DNA from: Buddleja alternifolia
Lineage: Eukaryota; Streptophyta; Magnoliopsida; Lamiales; Scrophulariaceae
Direction: 5' to 3'
Assembly: GCA_019426215.1 (NCBI GenBank)
Contig: CM033399.1
Location: 31,071,022-31,135,021 of the forward strand
DNA length: 64,000 nt
The notes under the pieces: generated by a model
What the model saw: only the letters and a program-made list of their open reading frames with translations
Database searches by the model: none
Told to the model about the DNA's origin: nothing
Made by a program: the position numbers and the translations under genes
Shown: positions 1-11,888 of the stretch, piece by piece
Numbering within the stretch: the first letter of the stretch is position 1
How the letters are laid out: each line of letters begins with the position of its first letter

Positions 1-363
1 AATCGAGAAATATAAACAATCAAGCAAAAAAAATGCCCATTTCATGCTCCAAAGTTACAACTGTTGCTATAATTTTTATCCAATTCAAGTTAATATACTC
101 AAGCACAAGGACTCTGTATCATCAAATAAGGAGAACAGAATTGTCAATTGCCAATACAACATTGATGGAATTTAAAATCAAATTAACATTTATGAGCACG
201 ATTTGTAGATCTAATGGCGATAGAGGCAAGATAAAATAATTAAGAGTTATTTGATAATATACAAAAACAGAACGGATCAAATTATTGCTGTAAACATTCA
301 ATTTGGACAAAACATTACACATTACCCATAGTTCTAGACTAGAGCAAATGAAGCATCACATAC

Positions 364-3300
364 CTGAGGGAAACTTGCGGTTAAAGGGACTGTCAGTGCT
401 GCAAAGGCCCTCGAGACATTCTTGATAGTTTTAGCACTAGGATTGCCTTCCAAACCTTCTTGGGCATTGCACTGAAAGGAATTAAAGCTCGACGATTAAA
501 CCAGATCAAATATTCAAATACACAAACCTGAGCACTGAGCAGTCAAAACTGACAGGAATAGAGAAGACACTTTAAATGCATGGCAGGATACCCACTATAA
601 TTAAAACTTCAAAAAAATAACTCAAAGTAAGATAAGCAAGCACTAAAGTAAAAGCTAACCCATAGTTGAGAAATAAAAAGGGTAAAAAATAGAAATACTT
701 ATCATATAAGGGCTAAAACACTAACATGTTCATGATAAATCAAAAAGGTTAAATTTCGGGACATATTTCCTTCAAAATATTGTCAAACTGTATATAAGTA
801 TAGGGGAGAACCAGAGTATGGGATCTGTGATCCAATAATTCTGTCAATTGTTAACTGTGAAGTCACAAAAAACCATAATGTGAATATCGAAAATTGTAGA
901 TTATTTATCTTCTGTGGTTTAAAACTTGGCTCGTATTACTAAAACACACATCATAGAGAGATTCTTCTTTCCCGTTAACTGGTCCAAGCGGAGGAATTAA
1001 ACTTCAGCAATGCTCTTGTGCCAAAAGATCTGCTCCTTTCTGGCATATAACACATTTTCAAGGCAGTAGATCTGTATTTTGTACCCGAAAAAAATAGTGC
1101 ATACATGAAAATTTTGTATGAAGATACTAGGTGTTTGGATTTCAATAATTATGCAGCAAATAATCAAATTGTAAAGCTTCAGTGGATAAACTAAACTTAA
1201 CACAAGTTTAAAATCTATAAAAATTGGTTGAGTGTTGACAAATGCAAAGTAATCAGATATATAGAAAATGTAGCTAACCTCCACTGTAATCCAAAATGTC
1301 AATGCCGTCAAAACTGGGAAAATATACATGGTATCTGGAGTCGTCAAATCAGTAAACCATAATACCCCGCCATCTTTAAAAGATGGAACTTTTTCAGCCA
1401 TGTTCCTAACCTGCACACAAGATGATTAGATAAGAATGTCATGGTTTGAGGAAGATTGATGAAATAATTGTGAGCCCCAGAAAGAGATAGAGAGGAGAAG
1501 CAATTATATAAATAAGGCATGAGGAGCATGATCTTACGGCAAAGAAGAAACTACAAAAGATGGGACCTGTGATTAGAAGTCCCTTCAAAGGGGTGAATGG
1601 AGTAACACCATATCTGCAACACCAAGACGCAAACATAATTATGATTTGTTGGAGAATTGTGAATGCACGTATACATTTTTCTTCCATAAGTCAACAAATG
1701 AGGCATAGTTATTTACAAACCCTTGATATTTCACAGAAAACGAATTTCCCTCACTAATTGTACTGCATAGACACCTTCATTAACCCTTCACGCACACCTT
1801 ACTCAATCATATCTAAGCTTTATCATCGTCAATTTCGTCAATTCTGTTACCACCCTAGATCCTTGATGGATGAAAATCAACTCCTGGATTTTGGGATTCG
1901 GGAAGCAACACTCATTCACATCAAAATCTTCTAAGAATTGGTAATATTTTCACGCATTGCAATATAACTTTGGCCACTAAGGAGAAAAGAACAGAGGTTT
2001 CTATTCCAACACCAAAAGAGTCACTTAGCTAAGTATAATAAAAGATCTTAATGAAGTCCAACCATTTTTTTTTCAAGATGGTACTTTAAAGAGTTTATAT
2101 AATAGCACCAACCGAGGTCTTCCAAGTTAGCAATAGGTCAATAACTCCTGGGAGCATTCTTTAGAATGACTTAATAAAAGGGAACAGAAGTAATACTGAA
2201 GTAGGATAACAATGGATGGGGTCATGTTGGCAAGTATCAAACGACTTGCATGGGAACTCCTTCCTCATGTAAATTTATCCTCTAAACAGAAATGGGATGC
2301 ATTACTGACAGTTCATCCATTGAAACATGTCATCCGTATTTTATTATTTATATAAGTCTTTGATTTTTGGTACTGCACATAAAATCCTATAATGCAAGAA
2401 TGCATTAAAGTTTCTATCTTTTTCCTTCTTTTTCTTTTGAGAATTAATTATCTGCTCAATAAATATAAAACCAAGTCACAAAAATACAAATGATCCTGAT
2501 TTATTAGTTCCACAGGAAATATGGGTCACAGACATTTATGATGGCTCTCTATTAGTAAGAAGGACAAGTTACATACTCCTTGAATAGTTTTTTCATCTTT
2601 TCCTGACCTTCAGCAACAGCATTAGGACTCATGTCCTGTAAAACAATTGAGAGTTGAAAGCAATATCAAGTATTACACATAATAATAGAAGGATTAAGGC
2701 AAAAAACTTGTTTTTTCAGCAATTGTTGATCAACTTTATACAATAGAAAACAAGAGTCTGAAGCTCATACCCTATTATGCATATCTTCCTTAATTGCCTC
2801 CAGCTTAGGCCTTAGAAGCTGCACAAGATGTTCACGTAAATGGGCTTATCCTCAGATGTAAAAGCAATTTGGTAAGCCAAGGTTATGCTTTGAGGAAATG
2901 TCAGTAACATGAAACAAAATACATGATAAATCAACACAAAGAAGATGGGAATTGGCAGATAAATGACAAGAATAAAACAATGTTTTATATTATTGCACAC
3001 AGATAAAACCAAGTGGACAGTTCATTACACATTTGAGTTTACCGGAGCATTTCAAACTAGATGGCAATTGATTGAAATTTCTTTGATATGATGCCAAAAT
3101 GTATATATTAATCGGAAAAATTTATTAATGACTATGGATAGAATGAGATAGTGGATTTCCAGGATCCTCGAGTGCTGACACATGTAAGAAGACACTTAGA
3201 CATGCCGCTACAGTAAACATAGCCCAAAAATGCAGAGGCAAAGGAAAGTACAGAACTTACTGTGAATTTTGAAGTGGCTTTCAGCTGATTTACAATAAGA

Positions 3301-4309
3301 GGAAGCTGAAGCATACGAATCAAAAGAGTTGTCAAAGCAATTGATGCCCACCTAAACAAAAATCCCAAAATTATCACTTTGCCACAACTTAAGAATTTTC
3401 TAAAAACAAAACGAAGCACAACCAACCCAACCCAAATTAATTATAAGTCTCAAAGAATCAAGTCATCACAACAAGCACTCAGATTCGCAAAATCATCTCT
3501 TTCCATTACAGATGAATGCATGGGCAGCCACATCAATAAGATTATCTTAGTAAAAAAACAGAAAAACATAAAGTGCGTGGTGCATGAGTGTGTGTACACT
3601 CTTTTATCATTTCAGTTAGATATGATTAAACGAGGCAACTATAAACATCCAACACTTATCAACTTTGGAAACAACACAACCTTCCCATTAAACAAAAAAC
3701 TCTCTCATCCAATCAAAATAATCCCAAAAGTAATCCTCACAACATATCCAATCTATGACATATTGAAGTCCATCATAATTTCAAACAAAACCTCAAACCA
3801 AAACATTTCAATTGAAGCTATTCTCACCAATTAAACCCCATAGAGGTGTGTACATAATCAATCAAATACTGGAGCGCCGCCACAGGAAAGAACGAATCAG
3901 CGGCTGCAATCGTCACCTCACTAGCCACTTGCCCAGCCACCTCCGCAGCCTTATCCCCCAACACATCCACCACATCACTCAACATCTCAATCTTATCAGC
4001 CGCGCCTTCTCCGACACTTCCACTCGAATAATTCCTACCATAAAACTGCCCAAGACCAGCCGGAATCGAAAATCTCCTATCTTGAAACAAATTCCTTGAC
4101 CCATGGAAATTGCTGAAACTATTCCCGGCCCCGAAAAAACGCCGCTGCAAATAGTTTAGCGGTTCAGGGTTCGCGGAGACAGGGGTTTTACGCAATTCTT
4201 CACGATCACTATCATCGCCGCGATGAAAATGCGAAAATGAAGGAGCAATTTGATGTTGCTGTTGATAAAACAGCTTCGCTCTAGCGGTAATGCCCCGTCT
4301 ATACGCCAT
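364..4309 (-). CDS. OXA1: Mitochondrial inner-membrane insertase OXA1 (5' seven exons; 3' end off window)
   Basis: OXA1/YidC/Alb3-family insertase, which puts mitochondrially made and some imported proteins into the inner membrane. Exons on the minus strand, from splice sites and reading phase: 4309-3828, 3351-3261, 2818-2771, 2635-2577, 1613-1538, 1410-1279, 471-364. All introns are GT-AG and the phases join cleanly. Exon 1 (about 160 residues) is Arg/Ser-rich like a mitochondrial presequence and ends with SEVTIAAADSFFPVAALQ just before the conserved insertase core. Exon 2 gives the first membrane segment (WASIALTTLLIRMLQLPLIV), exons 3-4 the charged hydrophilic loop, exon 5 YGVTPFTPLKGLLITGPIF, exon 6 RNMAEKVPSF and the next membrane segment, and exon 7 CNAQEGLEGNPSAKTIKNVS up to TASFPQ. 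Order and motifs match plant OXA1 as I know it. The remaining membrane segments and C-terminus lie left of base 1. No disabling mutation is visible. Confidence 0.95.
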
Positions 4310-4985
4310 TAAATTCGCCTCCTATAGAAAAAACAGAAATGAAATGAATACATAAAAAATAAAAAAAAGGTTTAATCTTTACAAACATATGTAAAAATCT
4401 ATTGCGGATCTCTGAAGTTAATTTGAAGTTACAACAAATCTTACGAGGTAGGACGAATAACAATCAGAGAAATGGAATTAGGGTTTTGGGGGTTTTAGGT
4501 TTTTGGGGTTTTTCAGGTGAGATAGATTTGAAGTTCGTGCGCGGATCCAACAGTTTCGGCTGTTCGAAGATTTTTCTTGTTAAGGGTAGTACGAGTGCTT
4601 GCGGTTGAAATCGAGTTCCAAATGCACGACACAATAAGACACGGATAAAAAATACGAAAAATCTCAAAATTTTGAAAAACTATACACGAAAAATCTCAAA
4701 ATCTTGGGAAGCTATACGCTGATAATATCTGTATGTATATATATATATAATATTTAAAAAATAAATTTAATTCAATAAATTCATTGATATTAAAATGCAT
4801 AAAAAATATCTAAAGACACCGCGGTAATTAAGCTACCCCTGATTCACGTCGGACCTTCTCCGGAGGGCCACGTCCATACATAACATTATAAATAAGCCCA
4901 CTTGGCTAATGGCTTAATAAAAATGAAGCCCAATATGTTGGGGAAGTTATAATATTAGTTGGGCTACTAAATATGTAAGATAAAT
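4310..4985 (-). promoter_or_regulatory. OXA1 upstream region with telo-box and site II elements
   Basis: Upstream of the OXA1 start there is a telo-box (AAACCCTAA on the gene strand, 4478-4486) inside a short G-rich run. Further upstream are three site II motifs TGGGCT: 4895-4900 and 4927-4932 (complement) and 4960-4965 (plus strand). Telo-box plus site II is a known plant promoter combination for nuclear genes of the translation machinery and mitochondrial biogenesis, which fits OXA1. The transcription start and any 5'UTR intron cannot be placed from sequence alone. Confidence 0.55.
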
Positions 4986-5003
4986 ACTTATGGGCAGATA
5001 CTA

Positions 5004-5394
5004 GGCTGTGTTTGGTTTTGTTTTCAAACCCATTTTGGTCAAAACTTATTTGTTTTGTATTTTTTTGATCAAAAATGATTTTTTTGATCAAAAAAATTGT
5101 CAGCTATTGTCTCCCTATTTGTCTCTACTTTAGGGTACTTACTAATTACATCAACTACAATATAATCATTTAAAACTTATATTATATTATATTTTTCAAT
5201 CATTAACTAATTATAAACACAACTTTTCAGACAAAAACTTACATGATTTGACTGCTACAGTAACTTTTGTCTCTTCTAAAAATAAAATCAAACACTAAAC
5301 TAAACACATTTTCATCAAAATACACAACTTCCAATAAACTTTTTCACCAAAATTTTCAACAAAACAAACTCTCAAAATAAAACCAAACACAGCT
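5004..5394. mobile_element. MITE with ~20-bp terminal inverted repeats
   Basis: Left end GGCTGTGTTTGGTTTTGTTT and right end, reverse-complemented, AGCTGTGTTTGGTTTTATTT pair at 18 of 20 positions. The 391-bp body is AT-rich with no ORF. The flanks share only TA (CTA/TTA), so a short target duplication as in PIF/Harbinger elements is possible but unproven. Superfamily is inferred. Confidence 0.7.
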
Positions 5395-5443
5395 TAAGTT
5401 TTCAGTCTATGGCCTACAGCCCGCTTTCAGCTATATATATATA

Positions 5444-7653
5444 CTAGTTGTTAACCCGTGCTGAGGCATGGGAATACTATTTATTTTAAAGTATAAATTA
5501 TCAAAATAAGGTATTAGAAATTTAAATTTAGTAATATATGAAGCATTTATAATTTATTTATTTTTTAATTTAAATCTTAAATTCAATTAACCGATCGAAA
5601 TATTAATTGAATTAGTCCAATGAGGCTAAAGACAGTTATATTAGGTATTAAAGATGAAATAATAAAAATGTTTGTTGACAAAAAGGAATTCAATTGTACA
5701 TGAATAATAAACAATTCTAAAGCACTTATATAAACACATTAATGTAGACAAATTGTATAGTCGACTTTTTTTTTTGCTTGGTTTCTCTTAGCCTAAATTT
5801 TTGAACCATTTTAAAATGCTGCATAATAATGAGTTTTTTTCGAAATTCTTATTTGTAAGAATATATAATGTTGTCTTATAAGCATTCATGAGAAATTTAC
5901 TTCTATATAGAGAAATCTCGGAAGATCCAGTCATACAATTAAGAATATATAAATGAAAAGAATAGTTATATAATTACTATTATACCATAAATATAAATCT
6001 TATGGTTGGAATAACATAACAAAAGAAATGACAATAAAATTTGAATGGTTTGTATAGTATGCATAAAAAAGCCGTGATAATTAACTAACGATTAATCATG
6101 TAAGAAACCCTTCTAGCAAGTCCATGGTGATTCATGCAGACCAAACTCACTGAAAATTGTTTTCAAGTGGTGTTTCAAGTAACATATTCTCCAATATCTT
6201 TAATTTTCCCTGCATGCGATCAAATGTAAGCACGCAATATTGAAACAAATAAAATCATATTTGCATCTCTATGATGAGTAATCATGTGTCTCTAAATATT
6301 TATTTTTTACCGATGAATATTAATTGAAAAGGTAATCGCTATATCGAGATATATTTGGCAAAGCAAAAGCAACAAAGCTCTTCAATTTTCACCTGAAAAA
6401 AGAGAAGTAGAAAGAGCACAATGAGTTATAACTTTTATTATTAGATTAGAATAAAGTATAATATTTCATTTTAAGCTCTAAAATAATGAGAAAAATAGTT
6501 TTGTTTTATGTCATTATTAAGGCCATGGTCACCTTTATGCAGCTTCACCTTTTGCCATTTCCCCGTTGCAACACGAAGTCCGGCAATCGTTACAAATGAC
6601 CAAGATTCTAATCTCATTTGCAACCCATCACAATTGGTGGAGCGGCAATTAATTCTCTCATCTCCTACTTTTGTTCACATGAAAATCTTATAGGTATTGT
6701 TAACTGAGTTTAAACTCTGTTTGAATTTTTCAAAATTTTTACTCATTGCGAGTATAGATAAAAAAAAAAGTATAGAAATCAACATAAACGGGAAATATTA
6801 GAAATTTACATATCTAAATTAAAAAAAGAATGGACGTTTCTGTCACCAAATCAAACTATGCTAGAACTTTTATTCTAACAACATGACAATAAAATAAAAA
6901 TAAATGAATAAAAGAGAAGGGGCAACAGCTAAACATATAAAGAATTTCTGACTTCACTATTATTCAATTTTCTGGAAAAGAGGAGAAACTTGAAGATTGT
7001 GAGGGATTTTTCATGCTTTGTAATTTTTAAGGATGATAATTAAAATGTTACAAAAATGTAGCAAACTGTTCATGTATAAGTACGGGTCATAATTGGTGGC
7101 CCCCGGGAGTCCAACTCTCTGGTGATCTTCACCACACATGTACTAATACATGTGTAGGGGGTCCATCATCACATATATATGTGATGGTGGAGACCATTCT
7201 GAGAGTTGAACACCTCAGAGCACCTAAGTATCACCCGTATAAATACTATCTGATTCTTATTGTTAGAATACTTTAGAATCTAAATCTAGAGGTTGCTAGA
7301 TACTTTATTAAAATGAGGATTAATTTGTTTCTTTGGAATTTGAAACGCACTACCTTTATCAAGAATCAACATGCAATTTGAAAATTTTAATTAGTTATTA
7401 ATAACTTTATTTGAAACGATATTAGATTCTTGTGGATAGAGATAAATGATTATAAAATTATTCGTCTTGAAAAATATAACTAATCTTGGCGAAGATTTTT
7501 TTTTCTTTTTCTTTTGAATTATTCAAATTAATGTGGATAACAATAAATGTTGACTTTTTTTTTCAACATATATCAACCAATTTCTGTGTCGAAATTGAGT
7601 TCAATTAGGTCATCTCATGTACGCTTACTTGAATGGCCTAAAAAATATATAGA
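5444..7653 (-). mobile_element. Non-autonomous Helitron (left member of a tandem pair)
   Basis: Read on the minus strand, the 5' end is TC followed by TATATAT (GA at 7652-7653 on plus) and the 3' end is CTAG (5444-5447) followed by T. A hairpin with 7-bp arms, CCCGTGC at 5455-5461 and GCATGGG at 5466-5472 (loop TGAG), lies about 7 bases inside the CTAG end. TC start, CTRR end, subterminal hairpin and lack of TIRs are Helitron hallmarks. No Rep/helicase ORF is present. Its 5' ~70 bp (7583-7653) match the 5' end of the neighbouring Helitron. It contains the foldback at 7081-7239 and a somewhat GC-richer patch at 6520-6690 that could be captured DNA but was not recognised. Confidence 0.75.
7081..7239. 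repeat. Cloverleaf-like nested inverted repeats
   Basis: Four stems fit one structure. Outer stem: 7081-7090 with 7230-7239 (9 of 10 pair). Second stem: 7110-7119 with 7201-7210 (9 of 10). Two inner hairpins: 7134-7142 with 7147-7155 (perfect 9-bp stem, loop CTAA), and a perfect 20-base palindrome at 7167-7186. It lies inside a Helitron. It may be a small foldback MITE; no target duplication was found. Confidence 0.6.
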
Positions 7654-7655
7654 TA

Positions 7656-9838
7656 TAGTATGTTCCTCATGCTATGCACGGATATTATTACTGAAAAATA
7701 AACGTAAAATCATTATTTCAAAGTCTTTTTTTATGAATCTTTCACACGTAATAAAGGTAATATTCATTGATTCATTAGTAACTATCAATCAACTACAACT
7801 ACTACAATCAATTAAGACATACTAAAAAAGTAGAGAAAGACTCGCATGTTGGTGGGACTAGAACCGAAGACCTTAACATCATGGAACATCAGATTTGTTA
7901 GAATTTAGGGATAATTAGGGATTTTGAATATTAAAATCAATACATATGACATAAGATACATTAAAAACACACACTTAATTCAATTTTGAACTTAGAAAGC
8001 TAAAATTAAGGGAAAATATATCTGTTTAGATTTTAATTATCTCAAATGTTAGAGCAATCAATGGATTTTTTTCTTGAGAATTTAAAAATAAACAATTCTA
8101 GAAAATCAACATTGCGTCTATTTTTGTATAGAAAATGTATGAAATAAAAATCAAAGATACAGAAAATGGAAAACCAATAACTTGAAAATTTTCATGAAAA
8201 AAAGGACAGCAATTGCTAGCATTATGATAGGTGTTACATGTGTTCGAACCAAAAAAGAAGAAGACATTAATTAACGTCGAAATACAAATCTTGGGAGCAT
8301 AAAATCATCTGTATGAAGAACGTGAATATAATGATATGTCAAATAAAGAGAAAAACGTTTTTAACTAAATGATGAAAAAATCTAGTTATAATTTGGTATG
8401 TACAAAAACCGTTAATTATACAGTAAATTCATCAAATGATCGTAGATGACATTTTATACAAAAAATGAAATGACAATCTCAATAAGAAAATGTAAAGATT
8501 TTAAAATATAGAAATGGAATAATACCAATGAAAGTTCATAATCACTAATGGTTTCGACCTATTAAACCAACAAAAAAGTAAAATTTATAGTTTAAAAAAG
8601 TGAAATAATTGAAATAAAGACAAAAAAAATGAGAGGTAAAATCATTGAACCTATGTATAGAAAATGTTTTGAAAATAAATACGTAGACAAAAATAAATGA
8701 GAGGTAAAATCATTGTAACTATGCATATAATTTTTTTTTTAAATCAGTATGTTCTAAAAGGTTAAGTAGTATGATTGTAGAAGTATGGTCATTTGAACAT
8801 GACAATAAAATCAGTATAACCATACAAAGTTAAAGAGAAAAAAGAAAATTTCACCAAATGAGTGCAGTGTACAAATGATATGAACGACAAGTTAAAATGA
8901 AGAAAATGAGAGGTAAAAATATATAAATGTAAAATAACAATTAATATAAATTTTAAAAGGAATAAAAAACACAGTGTAATATGAAAGTAAATTATGGTCA
9001 CTTTCACATCATAGGAAGAAAAATCAATATGACCAGGACAAAACTAAAGAGAAACTATCAAATTTCATCACTTGGAATTCAAAATACACAAAATAATATG
9101 AACAACAATATAAGAATAAAAACACAAGATAAATGAGAATATATTAATGTAGAAAAATATATACATCAACAAAAACTTTGACATAGAGTAACTTATTGAA
9201 TGTGTTAGAAATAAAAATCGAAAAGCAAAACAATATGGAAGAAAAAACAAAACAATTCTACCTGAAACGAAAGTGAGGAAAAATAATTACAATTTTGACA
9301 TAAATAAAGAGAATTTGATTTAGTAGCTTACATATTGAAGAAGCTGAAGTTGAAAGGCAGAGATTGGTTGCTAAAAACTTGAAGATGAAAGTTAAAAGGG
9401 CCGGGTACTATACGGTTTAGCATCATGCATTTGTGCCCACTTCCCATTTATATTTTTTCCCTCTAACTTACTACTAATGCTATGGCATAATTTGAGGAGT
9501 AGATGCATCAATTTTCAAACGGTAAAAAGTTTTGAATTTTGAACTAACATAATTCAAATTCAAATTACATGAACTGTAGACCAATAGAATTTTTTCTTTA
9601 TAATTAAAAAACTTAAACTTCTTGAATAATTAGAATTTGAGTCAAAGAATAAATCTAATAGTTATTAACTTTATCCAAAAAGATATGAAGTTGTTAAGAA
9701 CGATAATTTATTTATTTAAATTTAATATGTATGTATATTCATTCAATTTTGCTTATGTGGCAAAATTGAGCTCAATTAGGTCATCCACATGTGCGCTTAT
9801 TTGGATGGCCTCAAAAGTTGTATTTTATTATATATAGA
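7656..9838 (-). mobile_element. Non-autonomous Helitron (right member of a tandem pair)
   Basis: Minus-strand 5' end TCTATATATAATAAAATAC at 9838. The first ~70 bp (9768-9838) share a conserved core with the left Helitron: AAATTGAG, TCAATTAGGTCATC, CGCTTA and ATGGCCT in the same order and spacing. Its 3' end abuts the left element's 5' end near 7656. There, a decayed version of the terminal hairpin (CATGC at 7668-7672 and GCACG at 7676-7680) precedes CTAT instead of CTAG. Length (about 2.18 kb) is close to the left copy (2.21 kb), but the interiors are largely different. No coding capacity was recognised. Confidence 0.65.
8618..8728. repeat. Tandem-like 68-bp repeat, two partial copies
   Basis: The 19-mer ATGAGAGGTAAAATCATTG occurs at 8629-8647 and again at 8697-8715, with similar flanks (GACAAAAA before, CTATG after). 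A shorter trace, ATGAGAGGTAAAA, recurs near 8906. It lies inside the right Helitron. Confidence 0.6.
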
Positions 9839-10019
9839 TTGGGAAAAATACAATTTTGATCCCTAATGTTAGCACCTAAATCAGTTTTGATCCCTCATTT
9901 GTTGGACTTGACACTTTGGGTCCCACTTTTCGTCCCTGCCATTAACTTTTCCATTTGAACTTAACGGAAATGTCATAGGTGACAGTTTTTTAATTTCCAT
10001 TTAATTTTAAATTCTGAAA

Positions 10020-10810
10020 TGGATAAAAATTAAAAAAAACATTAAAAAAATATAAAAAATAGGAAAAAAATTAAATAAATATTACGATTTAGACTTTCTA
10101 GTGTTGTCTATTTTTTGGAAATATTTTTTATTTTTATATTAAAGTTTTAATTAGTTTTTATCATTTTTTTATCTTTTATTTTTTATTGCATATTATTTTT
10201 TATTTTTATTTATTTTTGTTATTTAAAATAATATTTAATTTTTAAATTTTAAATTTTCATTTTATTTTTAATTACCATTTCAATTAGTTTTTATTTTATT
10301 TTACTTATTTTATATTTTTTATTAATTTTATTATTTATTAACTTTTTTATTTTTGAATTTTTTTTATTAATATTACAATTAGTTTTTATTTTATTTTATT
10401 TTTATTCATTTTTATTATTTTTTATTTTTTATTAATTTTATTCTTTAAAACAATATTTTAACTTTTTTTATTTTTGAAATATTTTTTTATTTTTTATTCA
10501 TATTTTAATTAGTTTTTATTTTATTTTATTTATTTTTATTATTTTATATTTTTAAAAATCTTATTATTTAAAATAATATATAACTTTTTAATTTTTAAAA
10601 TATTTTTTTATTTTTAATTAATATTTCAATTAATTTTTATTTTTTTTAATTATTTTATATTTTTTATTAATTTCATTATTTAAAATAATATTTTAATTTT
10701 TTATTATTTTAAATCATTTTTTATTTTTATTAAAAAAATTTACTATTTATTATTATTATTTATTTTATATTAAATTTCAATTAATTTTTTTATTTTATTT
10801 TTATTTTTAT
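10020..10810. repeat. Low-complexity T-rich tract
   Basis: Nearly 800 bp made of variants of TTTTTATTTTATTTTTATT and AATTAGTTTTTATTTTATTT, with an irregular period of roughly 110-120 bases seen in repeats of 'ATTAGTTTTTATTTTATTTTA'-like blocks. No coding potential. It forms the core of the MULE at 9841-11879. Confidence 0.8.
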
Positions 10811-10996
10811 GTTTTTATTCAATCTCCAAATGGCGGACTGGGATTTGACCACCTAGGCACAATGGGCTTGAAATTGAAAATCTTCAAATTGAAAAACATA
10901 ACAAAACCCTAATTTTGACTTTTTTGGAGGCAAATTTTGACCAAATAGTTAACGGCAGGGATGATAAGTGTCAAAAATTGAATGATTAGGGATCAA

Positions 10997-11797
10997 TGTT
11001 AAATATATTAAATATCTTTGTATAGATTTAGGATATCTTTGTATCTTTTTCATATTTATCTTTTACTTTATTTATAGCTCAGAGTTTCTTATCTATTGTA
11101 TCTATATATATGTTATTCATCAATAAAGGTTCCTACGGGGTTTTCTCTAATCTAACATGGTATTAGAGCCATGGCTTAGACCCATGGTATCTCGATCTCT
11201 AGCTTCCGTCATCCTCAAGTTGCCGTCCCCGTCCAGCGCATCTTCTTCTACATCTCCTCCTTCCAAATTGGCGCTACAACCGTCACTTTCTCTCTCCTTT
11301 CTTTTACATATTCTCTCTATTCTAACTCTTCATTCATGGCTACTGCCACCCTCACGGTTGAAGTCACCTTTGGCCCTATTTTTTTTTTGTTTTTTTCTTC
11401 TTCTGTTGACTCTTTCTCTCAAACTTTTACTTTAAGCAGCCTTCATACACGTTGCAATCATTCTCCCTCATCTTCCACTGCCCGCAGCCCCTCTCTTTCA
11501 TTGATGATAGCATTTTTGGAGCAAAGTACACGCAATTCTCTACCAAAGGACTTCCATCTCAGCTTTTTTTTTTTTTTTTGGATTTTTGGTCTAGTCTCAA
11601 AGTTTCGAGAATCTCCCGTTTCGACTACGGAGGAGTGTTAAATATATCAAATATCTTTGTATAGATTTAGGATATCTTTGTATCTTTTTCATGTTTATCT
11701 TTTACCTTATTTATAGCTCAGGGTTTCTAATCTACTGTATCTATATATATGTTATTCATCAAGAAAGGTTCCCTACGGGTTTTTCTCTAATCTAACA
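10997..11797 (+). mobile_element. TRIM (miniature LTR retrotransposon), complete
   Basis: Two LTRs of about 161 bp (10997-11157 and 11636-11797) begin TGTTAAATATAT and end TCTAACA, and are nearly identical. Directly after the left LTR is a primer-binding site, TGGTATTAGAGCC (11158-), matching the initiator-Met tRNA site TGGTATCAGAGC with one change. The internal domain is only 478 bp and C/T-rich with no gag-pol. A purine-rich GGAGGAG precedes the right LTR. A perfect 5-bp target duplication ATCAA flanks the element (10992-10996 and 11798-11802). It inserted into the right TIR of the surrounding MULE, so it is younger than that element. Confidence 0.93.
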
Positions 11798-11888
11798 ATC
11801 AAAAGTGTCGAGTCCAACAAATGAGGGACCAAAACTGATTTAAGTGCCAACATTAGGGACCAAAACTATATTTTTTCCTATATATATT

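Larger units (their letters stand above)
9841..11879. mobile_element. Long-TIR Mutator-like element, interrupted by a TRIM
   Basis: The left terminal repeat from GGGAAAAATACAATTTTGAT runs about 80 bp and pairs with the reverse complement of 11801-11879 with few mismatches. The pairing resumes further in (CGTCCCTGCCATTAAC near 9930 against GTTAACGGCAGGGATGA near 10950), so the original TIR was over 100 bp and is split by the TRIM. Flanking 9-mers are ATATAGATT (9832-9840) and ATATATATT (11880-11888), an 8/9 target duplication typical of Mutator elements. No transposase ORF. The left duplication overlaps the 5' terminus of the adjacent Helitron. Confidence 0.8.

Noticed and set aside
4478..4520. 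TTTAGGG/GGGTTTT-rich stretch as interstitial telomere
   Set aside because: Only one exact telo-box and irregular G/T runs; better read as a promoter element of OXA1.
8789..9250. Phe/Leu-rich minus-strand ORFs
   Set aside because: Composition of AT-rich Helitron interior; no conserved motif or start context.
11157..11664. Ser/Leu/Phe-rich ORFs between the TRIM LTRs
   Set aside because: The internal domain of a TRIM is non-coding; the frames reflect C/T-rich composition.
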